From Syngnathus acus (lineage: Eukaryota > Chordata > Actinopteri > Syngnathiformes > Syngnathidae), in assembly GCF_901709675.1 (NCBI RefSeq), contig NC_051096.1, positions 2,943,001 through 3,007,000 of the forward strand: a stretch of 64,000 nt of DNA. The letters run 5' to 3'. The notes below the pieces were generated by a model. It did not search any database, was not told the origin of the DNA, and worked only from the letters and a program-made list of their open reading frames with translations. Shown one piece after another: positions 26,405 to 43,927 of this stretch. Numbering within the stretch: the stretch's first letter is position 1; every line of letters starts with the position of its first letter. A program made the position numbers and the translations under genes.

Positions 26405-27179
26405 CTAGTCTGCCGTTTCAGATGATGGCTCATACTGCATCAGCTGCAAAATAAACAATACGGCAAGGAAAAATAAAGAAAAATTATATCATAAAAAAAA
26501 AATAAAGGCTTACCTTGCTCCTCAGCATCTGATTCTCCACCGTGAGAACCTGACACTTTTGCTCCAGCTCTGCTTTTTGAGAGGCAAGAGCCTCAGCCTC
26601 CAGTGCGATGATGTGACGCTTCAAAAAACGAGACAAGGTTCAGGATAAAAAGTTATTTATTATTTGACTTGCCACCTTATAACTTTTGTAAAGATAGATA
26701 TTGTATATACTGTTTTTTTCAGTGTACTTTTTTTCTGTTTAAGTTACACTTGGAAGATAATGCAGTGGAAATAAAGGATACTCCATGGCATGGTCGGGTT
26801 TTTCAACCTCGTTGTAAAGTGCTGTCATGGCTGTAAAATGTGATGCAAAGTGAATTATTTTCACATTTTAACAGGATTTTGAAATGACATTGACGCCCAT
26901 ACCTACCGTTTGTCAAGGCGTCAAGCACCCCATTTTGTTCAAGATACCTTCTAAATTCCACTCTCTCCGACATTATTGAGCCCTAAAACACAAGAAGAAA
27001 AATGTTTGAATAAATATTCGTTGGACATTTTTGCAAGAAAAGTGTTTTGTTTTACTTTTGCAGTTGCTATGGACCAAGTTTGTTGTTGCCTGCCTTTTTT
27101 ATTTATTTTTATTTTATTTTTTTTTAGAATACATTAGCAACAAACTATTTGACCTTGAACTCACCTTTTTGTACGCCAT
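26405..27179 (-). CDS. mycbp: MYC-binding protein (AMY-1)
   Basis: Small coiled-coil adaptor that binds the N-terminal region of MYC and AKAPs. Minus-strand exons: 27179-27165, 26982-26907, 26830-26782, 26628-26514, 26443-26405; 97 aa (human 103). The conserved core reads EFRRYLEQNGVLDALT, then ALYNEVEKPDHAMDFLK, and a C-terminal heptad helix ends LMQYEPSSETAD (human LAQYEPPQEEKRAE). Intron 3 starts GTATCCTTT and has TCCTGAACC near its end, both U12-like. The only acceptor keeping the conserved DFLK frame is preceded by CTCG, not AG or AC, so this junction is unusual. The start MAYKK is taken from the family start MAHYK. The 5' end faces slc17a5, possibly sharing a promoter. Confidence 0.9.
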
Positions 27180-28811
27180 GAAGAAAGACTAATTTAACTG
27201 AGCAAAAATGTGACGAGTAGGTGATTTGCTTCAGGTTGCGATGCACGCGTCGCTATAGCAACTCGTACCGGCTACGTACTTAAATAAAATAATGAAATAA
27301 AATAATAAACATCTTGTGTCTGTTTTACAACTAGGTGATTGAATTTTTAAAACCCTGTAAATATTTTTTTTTTGAGAACACTAATATATCACAGTTAACT
27401 TATAAAGCAACTGGATCTTCGGCGGCCATTTTAACAATCCTGACATTTTGTAGATCTACACTTCCGTAAAGCGTTGTTGATCCCATGATTTCAAGTGTGC
27501 AGAAGACCTTAAATAACACCGCAGTCAAAATGTTTTCACAGAGCGATCAGGAGAAGCGAGCCATCTACATGTTTATTTTCCACCTGTAAAGTTACAACTA
27601 ACACCAAGGTAGGTGTTGGTATTCCCCCCCCCATATCTTCGTTCTGAGTAATGTACTAGCGATGGCATGGCTGGGTTAATATAAAAAAAAAAAAAAACCT
27701 CGTCGCATATTTACGTACATTTCCGGCAAAATGAACTCTAGCATAAATTGAATGTGCAGTTCTAAATTAATCATATTCAAAAGGCAGTGTCATAGTATGA
27801 TGGCGAGTTTATTAGATCGTTACAAAACAGCATAAAAAATACTTATAATTATTGTCAATTTTTTTTACTTTTTAAAAATGCTTTATTTAAAACATATAAC
27901 AATGAACAAATATGGCAATTAACAGTTTACATACATTTAACAGTGTAAAGAGATTTCCAAGAAAGCATCATTATTGTCAAATGTTTAAAAACGACCCCAG
28001 GTTCGTGGTTTGGGCTGGGCTGCCACATTGCCTGAGTAAAATTCATTGACTTTCAAGCAGGCACAAAATAATAGTTAAGTAACATATTGTTTTAAATGTA
28101 TCTCGAATCCCCTTTTCTCTTTAAAATTACTGGCAATACTGTACAATCATGTTTCCGCTCAACTTGGGTGATTTAAAAAATAAAAAAAAATAAAATAAAA
28201 AAAAGGTCGTGTTGGTCAATAATGTATCATTGGACAAGTCAAAAGTCAAAACAGGAACCAGTGGCGGTGAAACCAGCGGGGCGCGGGGCTCATTACTTTT
28301 TGGTGTCTGCCTTTGCACCTGCTTTTCTTTATTTTTCCCTCAAGGGAACTGTCACGCTTGTAGGAAATTCACGTGCCTGTTGTGAAACCACACTATCTAA
28401 TCTGCTTCGATCCACGAGGGAACGCAAATTGGAGTTATCTCACTTTTTACACAAAAGGAAATGACAATTTGCAGCTTATCTTAACAGGATCTTTGTCAGA
28501 TGTGGTTGAAGCAGGTTCTGACATGCTGGGACACTATTTCAAAACTATTCACATCCTCGAAGCTACGTAAAAGATGTGCCGTTGGCATTTTTGTCTTCAA
28601 ATGAAACCTGATCTGACAGAAGGCGTTGAACAACAACGTCTACCGGTTTGTTTCTTAATTTCCATTTAGCCAAACAAAGATAAAATCCGAAACATAGTTG
28701 CTGCAGTTTTGAATTCTAATTCGTTCGCATGCTTTCTCGGTCATGTGTTCACCTCGCATTCTTTTGCTGACGCTTCAAATGTGTTGTCTGTTTTTCCCCT
28801 CCTTGTTTCAG
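27180..28811. other. Divergent mycbp / slc17a5 upstream region with probable slc17a5 first exon
   Basis: A probable non-coding first exon of slc17a5 ends at 27608 (AACACCAAG/GTAGGT) and would splice to the acceptor TTGTTTCAG ending at 28811. Upstream lie ACTTCCG (ETS-type) and a GC-richer patch near 27415-27480. The remainder (27610-28800) is A/T-rich with no recognised gene. Confidence 0.45.
27530..27589 (+). other. Upstream ORF in probable slc17a5 5' UTR exon
   Basis: A short frame of 19 codons (starts MFSQSDQEKRAIY, then TAA) in a stretch preceding a good donor. It has no recognisable homology. If the exon assignment is right it is a uORF that could lower sialin translation; it may equally be chance. 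Confidence 0.3.
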
Positions 28812-28878
28812 CGCACACAGGCCGATCATGGCTCAATGATTCCATTCTTCTTCGTGCCTTCGTGCTCAGCGGGCCTCG

Positions 28879-31145
28879 ATGGCGCATACAAACGGCAGCT
28901 ACTCCATCAACGCCGCGCCGTCAGACCAGAGCGAAGACGATGAGCCGCTCCTCCGCGAAGTTACAAGTGGGTTTTTTTATTTTTATTTTTCATGGGATGA
29001 GAACACGCCCTAAATGTGCTCCTCTCGCAGCTCCCCCGCTATGCTGCTCGGCCCGCTTGAACCTGGCCGTCCTGATGTTCCTGGGCATCGCCGTGGTCTA
29101 CGGCCTGCGTGTCAACCTCAGCGTGGCCATGGTTGCCATGGTGAACACCAGCCAGCCGGTCCCGGGGCTCAACGGCTCCACGGTCCACACGTGTCCGCTC
29201 CCCAGCGGCTGGGACAACACCAGTCAGACCTTTGAGCAGCCTGAAGGGGTACGACCGAAAACCATGATTGTAGATTTTTGGGATCCAGTCGCCAAAGTGT
29301 AAAGCGCTACTTTCCAATCGATCCTCTCTGACGTGTGCATTCAGACGCCGCAGTACCCGTGGGACACGGAGACTCAGGGCTGGCTGCTAGGGGCCTTCTT
29401 CTTCGGCTACCTGTGCACGCAAATCCTGGGGGGCTACCTGTCGGGGCGCTACGGCGGGAGGATCTTCCTTGGTTTGGGGGTGCTAGGCACGGCAGCACTC
29501 ACGCTCCTCACGCCTCTGGCCGCCAAATGGGGACCCTACTGGCTCTTTGCCCTGCGAGCGCTCGAGGGAGTGGGCGAGGTCAGTTTGGTTTGACGTAAAA
29601 GTGGCATGCTAAAAAGGGGGAAAAAAAGGCAATTTCGCCCAGACTTGACTTTATTTGTTCCGCGTTGTGTGTGGTCACAGGGCGTGACGTTCCCGGCCAT
29701 GATGGCCATGTGGGCCCACTGGGCGCCACCCCTGGAGCGCTCTCGCCTGTTGTCGATTTCGGGGAACGGCGCCAACTTTGGCGCCTTTTTGGCTATGCCG
29801 CTCACCGGGTACATCTGCCAAGCACTGGGCTGGCCCGCCGTCTTCTACATCTGTGGTGAAGTACACGCACACACATAGGAGCGGTGGTCCTGCAAGTCAG
29901 CGATCATCACTTAAATCTTTTTTTTGTCCCTCAGGGGGCGCCGGTTGCCTCTGGGCTGTCCTTTGGTTCCTCCTCGCGTCGGACGACCCCAGCACCCATC
30001 GGCGAATTAGCAAAGAGGAGCGAGATTACATCATCAGCTCCATCAGACATCAGGTAAATGTCAGATGGCAGGGAAGGGGTATTTTTGGGAAAGAGTCAAC
30101 CGGCACATGTGCACGTTCAGGGTAGCAGTCACGGCTGGTCCGTGCCCGTGCTGAGCATGCTGACATCGGTGCCGCTGTGGGCCATCATCATCACACAGAT
30201 GTGCTACAACTGGTCCTTCTACACGCAGTTCACCTCCCTGCCCACCTACTTGAGCAACATCCTGCACTTTGACCTCAAGTCGGTGGGTGGGTTGTTAATT
30301 ACCTGGTTGATGGCCAATGATTTAACTGCAATTATTCTGCTCACGTCGACAGAACGGCTTTGTTTCAGCTCTGCCCTACCTGGCGGCGTGGCTGTGCGCC
30401 ACATTGTCAGGCTTCTTGGCCGACAGCCTCATCGAGAGGAAAGTCTTTAGCGTCACTACCGTACGCAAACTCTTCACGCTCACAGGCAAGCCCCTCGACG
30501 TGGCGCCAGCGACCGAAAGGGGGCCCTGCAAAAACACAAGAGCATCTATTATTTGAATGCCTTCCTACTCTGCAGGCATGCTGTTTCCTGCCGGCTTCCT
30601 CCTCGCAGTGGCCTACTCGGGCTGCAGCCACGCGCTCACCATCGTCTTCTTCACGCTCACGTCGGCCACCGGCGGCACCAGCGGGGCTGGGGTCTACATG
30701 AACCAGATCGACATCGCCCCGAGGTGACGACGCAATCTGAGTCATTTTATTAAGTGTTTATAATACGATAAGTACAGCATTTCTTTAAAAATGCATTCCT
30801 CCACGGCAGGTATGCTGGCTTTCTCCTGGGAATCACCAACACGTTCGGGACCATCCCCGGAGTCATTGCCCCCATCGCGACAGGATACTTTACTCATGAT
30901 GTAAGGTGAACCTCTCTGCTCCCTTGCTGGTTGCACGATCATGGTGACATAATTCTGACATTTTCATCGCTCAGCACACCCTTGAAGGCTGGAGGAAAGT
31001 CTTCTGGGTTTGCGCCGGCGTCAATGTGTGCGCCGCTGTCTTCTACACGCTGTTGGGAAGCGGCGAGGTCCAACCGTGGGCCATCCCGGAGGAGGAAAGT
31101 GACGTGGACGAGGGGAAGGGGACCACCAGGTCCGTGTCTACTTAA
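28879..31145 (+). CDS. slc17a5: Sialin-type anion transporter
   Basis: Lysosomal H+-coupled sialic acid exporter / vesicular anion transporter, MFS fold. Exons: 28879-28966, 29031-29248, 29345-29578, 29681-29855, 29935-30053, 30121-30282, 30353-30485, 30576-30723, 30810-30900, 30975-31145; 512 aa, in frame. The N-terminal dileucine signal DDEPLL (20-25) fits the human lysosomal sorting motif. Then CCSAR (Arg38, aligned with human Arg39), [23 protein letters not shown] and [15 protein letters not shown] follow, all SLC17 hallmarks. About 12 membrane segments are visible. Oddities: the residue aligned with human His183 is Met188, and intron 7 uses a GC donor (ACAG/GCAAGC). It could be a fish-specific sialin paralogue and not the one-to-one orthologue. 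Confidence 0.9.
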
Positions 31146-31959
31146 TTGGAGGAAATTCCGCACTTAAATAGCAGCGGTTCCATTTCGGATCACACTTAAA
31201 GGTAATTCTTTCGAGGACCAGTTTTGAAATGGTTTTGACCAAATTAAGCACGTTTTACATACCAAAAAAAACCACCACAAGCCTTATTTTTTTTAAACAT
31301 ATGGTTTTATGGCAATGTTTTTTATGAAATTATTATAAAATGTATGTACTGTACTGTATTTGTACAATGTTATTACAAAAAGGTCTTTAATGGCGATAAT
31401 TTATTTTACGATAAACACTTGGACTCTCTGTATTTGTAGCATGTTGCACAAAAAGGTCTTAAATGGAAAGAATTTTAAAATGAAGATAAACAACTGGAAT
31501 CTCTGAATACTTGTATTATGTATTTATGGCCAGCAAGTGGCGCCAGAAAAGCCGAACCCATTAGTGACGACTGCTTTTAGATTGAACTTAATAGCTAAAC
31601 TACAAACACTAAATTACATGTATAATTTTTACATGTGTTTTAAGGCCTCAAGTATTTTAATCTTGATGTAATTCATAGAATAAGTTATGGCAACAGAAGT
31701 ACAGTAAACAAAAAAAAATAGTGTTCGCACCTCTTACTGGTGATCACAAATACACCAGTAATGTGTTCGGTGTTCACTAACAGAAATGAATTAATGAAAT
31801 TTAATTTAGATGTTAAATTTATTCATTGATGTGAAAGTTTCGTGTGAGTTTTTGTGCGTTGATAATTTAGGGAAATGTTGCCTCACAGTTGCCGTTGTTT
31901 GCATCAGCCGGTGGCTGACCCCCAACCCGGAAGTACTTCCACGTCACAGTGATGTCACG

Positions 31960-32028
31960 CACCAAATCTTCCGATTCTGTTCACGTACGTGGTGTCACTC
32001 ACCAAATCTTCCGATTCTGTTCACGTAC
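31960..32028. repeat. Tandem duplication, period 40 bp
   Basis: CACCAAATCTTCCGATTCTG, continuing to TTCACGTAC, occurs at 31960 and again, base for base, at 32000. The 11-base linker between copies is GTGGTGTCACT, and a related GTGATGTCACG precedes the first copy. It is two units of a local duplication. Confidence 0.9.
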
Positions 32029-33904
32029 AAGTTTTTTCTTTCCGATTCAACCTTTTTATTCAAACAAACAACTTAAGTTTAACACCATCAACTACAAGCC
32101 GACAAAAATAAAACAAGACATCCCCCAAAAAAGACACAAAACAAACAAACCAAAGCACACACACAAAAAATGAAAAAAAATAAAATAATAACGCATTACA
32201 GGACAACTCCATCTTATATACAAAGAATATACAGCCAGAGCAAACATCACACAAAAATAATGCTTAATAGCATTTGTTCTACTTTAAGTACTTACTTTAC
32301 TTACTTTAAGTTTTTTTTAAATTGACAAATCATCCAACTTGATTTTTACTTTAAACAATAGTTGAAAGTTCCAATTTAATGACTATAAACTCACAATTGG
32401 CTTTATTTCAGTTTTATTAGATTAAGTCATGTTTTATGTCATTCAATCATTTAGTTAGTCCCACAATGTAAAAAGATTATAAGAAGGGATATTGTTATTG
32501 CATTTCTGAACAGGGTACAGAGAGAATTTATAAAAAAAAAAAAAGTTGCGTATGATATGACTATGTTGTTAACTCAGTATAAAAAAGGAACTTATTATCA
32601 ATCAGATATAAAAACGTATTATGTTTCTTTATGTTACTTTTTATTAATACATGTTATCGATTATTGAAGATCGAATTCAACGGATGTAAAAAAAATTTGG
32701 ATGATGCGTTTTAATTACTCATGCATCCTCCACTGATTAATTTAGCTCTTATTAAGTAGGTGTGCTTTCAATTAAGATTTGAACTTTACATGTGGAGTTG
32801 TTCCACAAGTCAGTTGAGTGACATGCATATTTCTGCCCATAAAAAAAAAAAACAGGCCTCAAGGGGTGAGGTTAGTCACACCTATAAAAAGACATCGACA
32901 CGCCTCTGAAATTGTTTTCCGCTTGTTGTTAGCTCTCTCACACCTGAATGTATGCACGCGGGGGAATGAGTGGCTAATTTCTGCGAGCGTTGCGAAATGT
33001 TGCAAATACATGCTTGGGATGGCTTCCATGTGTAAGCATCACACAGAAACTAGTCTTGAAATCCAAGTTTTGGATGCAATCTCTTGTTATTGCATGAGAA
33101 ATTGTGTCAAAAGTACATCACACTGGCTTCTCAGGAAAAAAAAAAACATGCTTCATAAAATATGAGATGGGGAAAATAATAGAATTTCAGGTGGTATGTA
33201 GACTTTTTGGATGATGGAAGAAATTCCAGCCGCTCTCTCTTAGTTAGTAGCTGCTACTCATGTCTGTTGCTGTGACATTAAGACAGTTGACTCATCTGGG
33301 CGTGTTGACTCTCATTTATACCTTGCGCCACGTTCCGCCTCAGGGTATGCGATGACCATGACGAACCTGGATTTCCATCACGCCTCAAATGTTTGCTCCA
33401 CACTGTTTAAAACCAACAAATTATCATTGCTGTTTTTCTCTATTACATCCCGTAATTCTTATGCCTCTGTATTTTGCAAACCAGATAACTGTAGCAACTT
33501 GTTGACCACACCGAAGTGCCATTTGCAGCATAATCACAGCAAAATACCAAATAACAAAACAAGCCAAACCGGTTTTTGTCCCTCACTTTCCCAAAAAGCC
33601 CTGAGGTCAAATACCACACAATACTGCCACGTCCCAAAATCCTAGCGGGACATTTGAAAGACAAGGAGCCACTCATCCAAACATTGTACCAACGCCTCTA
33701 ATGCAATCAACACATCCGTAAGTAAGTCAACGACTGCAAAATGAGCTGTCTTGAAAGCAGCTTGAAATCCCTTCTGATGCAAATCATCACAATTAGGTCA
33801 TCACTTTAAAATACAAAATGCTAGGGGCCACCCTCAATCTTGATGAGTACATGGGAGAATATTTAGGATGTGGTAGACTTTGTGCAAAATTGTGAAAGAG
33901 AGTA

Positions 33905-34000
33905 TGAATGGTTGTTGGGCACTATGATTGGCCTGCGACCAGTCCAGGGTTACTCCCTAATTGAGGAGAAATGCTCCAGACAAACAAATGCATGGTTGAA
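33905..34000 (+). mobile_element. Fragment of common fish interspersed repeat
   Basis: The stretch ATTGGCCTGCGACCAGTCCA followed by GGGTTACTCCC and GAGGAGAAATGCTCCAGAC is a diverged match to the widespread teleost repeat tail (GATTGGCTGGCGACCAGTTC...). Only about 100 bp survive and no coding part is present. Family assignment is from memory. Confidence 0.6.
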
Positions 34001-34359
34001 AATAAATATTTGATTTCTTTTATCCTGCGTATTATCTTTGAAGGTTTGTACAGACTCTCACCAGTCATTTGGGGCATTATGGTGTGATTTTACCATTAAG
34101 TCCTCCTTATGGCGAAATATACTATTCAAACCAGTGTTCATTGATGGAACCACGTCATAGAATACAGATTTATTTCCATTATAACGAGCGTTTGCAGTAC
34201 CACATCATACCAATGTTTCTACCCGACTAATACTAAGTGGTCGACGATACGGGTAGTCACGTCTAGTAACGTGGTGACGTCACATGAGCACGGAGCAATT
34301 TGATTTGCTTGCCCCGGGCGAAACGGTAGGGGTTGACCGGAAATCAAGCACCTCGGTCG

Positions 34360-34447
34360 TATAAAAGCTGACGTCGAAGTCTTTCCGCTCTCTTTCTGTT
34401 ACCTGGCGAGGGGCAGCAGCTTTGGCCGCGACAACCCAGAAACACCG
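34360..34447 (+). promoter_or_regulatory. eef1a1: eef1a copy 1 core promoter, TOP-type first exon
   Basis: TATAAAAG at 34360-34367 is followed 21-30 bp later by a pyrimidine-rich start (CTTTCCGCTCTCTTTCTG). This is the terminal oligopyrimidine pattern of translation-machinery mRNAs. The non-coding exon ends at 34447 (ACACCG/GTAAGA) and joins at 35049. TOP mRNAs are translationally controlled by mTOR/LARP1 (established); use here is inferred. Confidence 0.8.
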
Positions 34448-35029
34448 GTAAGAGGCGCTGATTTGTGCCCACGGGCGACATATTTGAAGCTGGCTTTATT
34501 AGCAGTCGCCAGACGAAACCGTTATCTCCGACATAACGGTTTTTTTGTTGCTTTAGCGGCGCGTTATGTAATAAAGCGGCCCGGCGGTGTTAAAACACCC
34601 CAGTTACAATAATTGTCTCCTATTAATTTTGTCATTACATTTTTGTCTACTTTGATTCTGGATGGGTGTACAATTAGTTCGCTCGGACTTTGATACTAAA
34701 AAGACAAAGGGAGTGCCCTAAAATGGCCGCGCTTTCCTAACGTGAAGCTTGTCGTGCTTTATAGACAGCGTCAGCTGCAGTTTTGGACCAGATGGCGTTT
34801 AGTATACGATTGATTTATTTCGAATGTCAGATTAATATGTGGTATGTGGAACACGTGTCGCGATCAGCCTGGGCCCAGGCGAGGCCTATTAGCATTGTGC
34901 TAATTACTAGCTAGCAGTCTGGCCTACAGTCTTGCGCGATTAAGAAGTTCTAGTTAAATGTGTTTTTAAATCAATCGGTTTATCTCTAAAGGCATTCAAA
35001 GTTTTATTAATCGCCACTCGTTTAATTGA

Positions 35030-37096
<2,067 letters not shown>

Positions 37097-37540
37097 ATGG
37101 TCGTGCAGAACATCCAGCAGGGGGGCGTTTGCCGGCAGCAGCGGGCCTCCCCGCTCTCTTCACCCCACCCCGGATCATCTCTGAGGCACAGCTCTCTGCT
37201 CAAGGACTGGCTTATGCTGATTAAAACTCATCGCAAAAGTTTTCGCAGGAAAAAAAGGAACTTTGCGGCTTTGTTGGTCACCCGAATCACATGAAGGTGC
37301 CTCTTTAAGTTCAAGTTTTGAAAAGGTTTAGACATTGGATGTTCAAATGCCACCAATTGATTGGAAACTAAAGCTGCTGGTAACTAATAAAATGTCTTTG
37401 AAAAAATGGAAACAGCCTTTCAACTTGTTTTTCTGCTCTGGCACTTTGCTGTGTGAAGTCTCTTTCAGGTATGTATGTCGGTCTGGCCAGTATTCAAATG
37501 ACAGGTAAGAAGAGACGCTCCGCCCTCTTCACAGGTTCTG
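37097..37540 (+). other. eef1a copy 1 3' UTR and spacer
   Basis: About 300 bp of 3' UTR to the AATAAA at 37386, then a short spacer to the next promoter. No other feature. Confidence 0.7.
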
Positions 37541-37618
37541 TATAAAAGCTTTAGGCATTTCCGGGCTCAGTCTTTTCACCATTTCCACCGTTGGTGTACT
37601 TGCTGTTGCTGATCCCAG
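37541..37618 (+). promoter_or_regulatory. eef1a copy 2 core promoter and first exon
   Basis: TATAAAAG at 37541-37548 is followed about 25-30 bp later by CTCAGTCTTTTCACC, a weaker TOP-like start. The non-coding exon ends near 37618 (GATCCCAG/GTTGGT or nearby) and joins at 38010. Having its own TATA box shows that copy 2 is transcribed independently. Confidence 0.7.
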
Positions 37619-38009
37619 GTTGGTAAGATTATTTACAGAAAATGGCTGAATTGTTCCCCTAGGTAATTCTAGTGAGAGTTAACAAGCTTTTGAGAATGTT
37701 AAGTATTATAACTTGCCCCTAAGGAGTCAGTAAAATGTTTAAATTAAATGCTAGATTGACTTACAATTTCGACTTTTTAAGTCAAACTAGTCACACTTGT
37801 CGAAAAAATATTGTTATCAAATCGACATGCGCGCCGCCGTCGTGCACCCGCAGTAACATGGCTGCGGTGGCGTAACATGGAGGCCGACCACGTGATAGGC
37901 AAAAGTGTGGCACAAACTGGAAAAACGACTGAAATGACAATGAAAAAGTCATTGGTTGAACTGGCTTTATTTTAAAATGTGTAAGGTCGAATTAATCTTT
38001 CTTTGCTAG

Positions 38010-40462
<2,453 letters not shown>

Positions 40463-41294
40463 ACCGCCATGTCGGTTGCGCAACACAAAGTCGCCAATGT
40501 CTCCTCCGCTCGGCCATTTTCTCCCCTCATCAGTTTGCTCCTTAAGGACTGGTTTCTGCTTGTTAAAACTCACTGGAAAAGGATCCGTAGGAAAGGAGTA
40601 CATGCCTTCCTTTTTGCAATAAATGCATTAAAGTTAGGGAAATAAACATCTGATGTACAACCAACTTGCTCTTCTTTGTCTCTTCTAATCTAAGGGAACA
40701 TGAACTGGATTGTCATTTTCTGTCCATTAACTAGTGAATGAATGCATCTCATTTCCATACTACTACTTGCTTGGATCTCCCCAAAGCAAACATTAAGTAA
40801 CAAACACTCAGATTTTAATGAGTTAAGAAGCATTCTTGATTCCTTTGAAAGATGCTTAACCAGTCTGATGTATTAAGCTTTTATGACAATATTTATCATG
40901 AATATAGAATATTGAGTGCGCATAAACTCAACCCAAAAACAAAGAAAGGCAAATATTTGGTGCATTGTGCTCGTCTGGTTCTGTACTACTGTAGAGACGT
41001 CCTTCAGCAAATACCTAGAGCCTATAATACAATTGGCATCTTTATATAATAATCACAAACTCAAAATGTTCCGTTTGAAACTAGATATGCAATACCATTA
41101 ATTCCCATTATTCATTTGAGAATCCCCAAAAAATACTTATACAAGCAAGAATGAAATAATTGTTTTATCTATAAAATAGTATGAGTAAACTGTTTTTGTT
41201 TTTATTAGTTCCCAAACGGATTTAAGTATTCTAAGCGGAACGTGCGTCTCATTTCACCACCTATTGTCGGACTGTCTTCCGCGTTGCACACGCC
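40463..41294 (+). other. eef1a copy 2 3' UTR and spacer to rpl11
   Basis: The 3' UTR runs to about 40660. From 40700 to 41290 the sequence is A/T-rich with no recognised gene; an open frame around 40852-41049 has no homology. Confidence 0.6.
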
Positions 41295-41343
41295 TATAAA
41301 TAATCTTAATCGGAAATGACGTGTTCTCTTCTAGCGATCCAAC
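41295..41343 (+). promoter_or_regulatory. rpl11: rpl11 core promoter and TOP start
   Basis: TATAAATA at 41295-41302 lies about 30 bp before a pyrimidine-rich start (TTCTCTTCTAGCG) and only 49 bp before the ATG. This is the compact TOP promoter typical of ribosomal protein genes. Confidence 0.75.
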
Positions 41344-42896
<1,553 letters not shown>

Positions 42897-43927
42897 AGGA
42901 CCACCTTTGACATCTTTGTAAGAAAGTAATAAACGTGGAAAAGAATAGACTGCTCCTGTCCTTGTCGTAATTGGTATAGATTGTTTAGAATAGAAAATTT
43001 GTTGCGCCGCCTTTGGATAAGCTTCAATGTTATTGAAAAAGTTTGCTAGCTGATGTCATAAATTTTGTATTATGCAGATGGAAAGTCTTGACGGAAAAGC
43101 AAAAAAAAACATCATTCCCAGTGAGGATAATATAGAAGACGACTTTTCATTCAATTTGCGTTTTATTCAGTGAAACCCCAAAATTTGACAGTCATCGACA
43201 CAAGGGTGAGGATAAGCTGACTCGGCCCCTCCCTGTTCTTAACAAATTGGCGTCTCACCGGTTCACTGTACTGAACATGTTTCACTTATTTTAAGGCACG
43301 GCTTGTTTCTTCCTCTCATTGCGTCTTAAACAGTACGTTAACTGTGATGTTGCCAACATATAAATCACCACATCTATATTTTTTCTTCCATATTTTCCTT
43401 CTCCCCGAAATGCTGCAACAGAAGCGAATTGTCGTCGCTGGCCGATTGGCTCCCGGTTTGATGGAAACATTCCAAGCGCTTCCACTCATCTCGTTTCCTC
43501 TTTCATCATCCCTGCTCCCGCTTTCCCGTTCTCGGGAGATTCCCCTCGCCAAAATATCGCTCATTTTCATCCCTCTTAGATCATGGCGCACACCGCAAGT
43601 GTTAATCTTTTTTTGAAATATAGTGACTGGAATTAAATCAGTCAGTGTACGTTCACTGCTGTACTTGAATTTAATCAAAAGGTTTACGCTAATTGAAACA
43701 TTTTAATGTGACCAGGCTTAAGTCACAACAATGCATTTCATTCCAAATTTTATTGTCTAATTACTTGTAGGTTTGGATCAATGCTTATTTAATCAGTTTT
43801 ATCAGGAAATGTCCCAATGGCGCCATTTGATTGCAATCCATATGGTTTTCTGCGCTGATTTCCATCAGTGATGAATATCACGTTGAGCAGAAGTGCCGAC
43901 CCAGCCGGCTGTCTTCGGCAGATGTTT
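42897..43927. other. Convergent 3' region rpl11 / klhl31
   Basis: The rpl11 3' UTR is short. On the minus strand an AATAAA near 43160 could end a long klhl31 3' UTR. The open frames at 43316-43678 have no homology and fall in this putative UTR. Confidence 0.55.

Larger units (their letters stand above)
31146..34359. other. Long intergenic region slc17a5 / eef1a
   Basis: Largest gene-poor stretch of the window, A/T-rich. It contains the slc17a5 3' UTR, a CTCF-like site (31528-31546), a 40-bp tandem duplication (31960-32028), an A-rich block at 32040-32250 that may be an inverted retroposon 3' end, and a fish interspersed-repeat fragment (33905-34000). No coding gene is recognised. Confidence 0.6.

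Noticed and set aside
27840-27975. Retroposon 3' end in the A/T-rich stretch upstream of slc17a5
   Set aside because: TTTATT-rich sequence alone is not enough; no coding remnant or terminal repeat is visible.
28127-28570. Open frames between mycbp and slc17a5 as coding exons
   Set aside because: No homology, no consistent splice sites, and composition like surrounding non-coding DNA.
43316-43678. Overlapping frames on both strands between rpl11 and klhl31 as a gene
   Set aside because: No homology on either strand; the position fits the klhl31 3' UTR.
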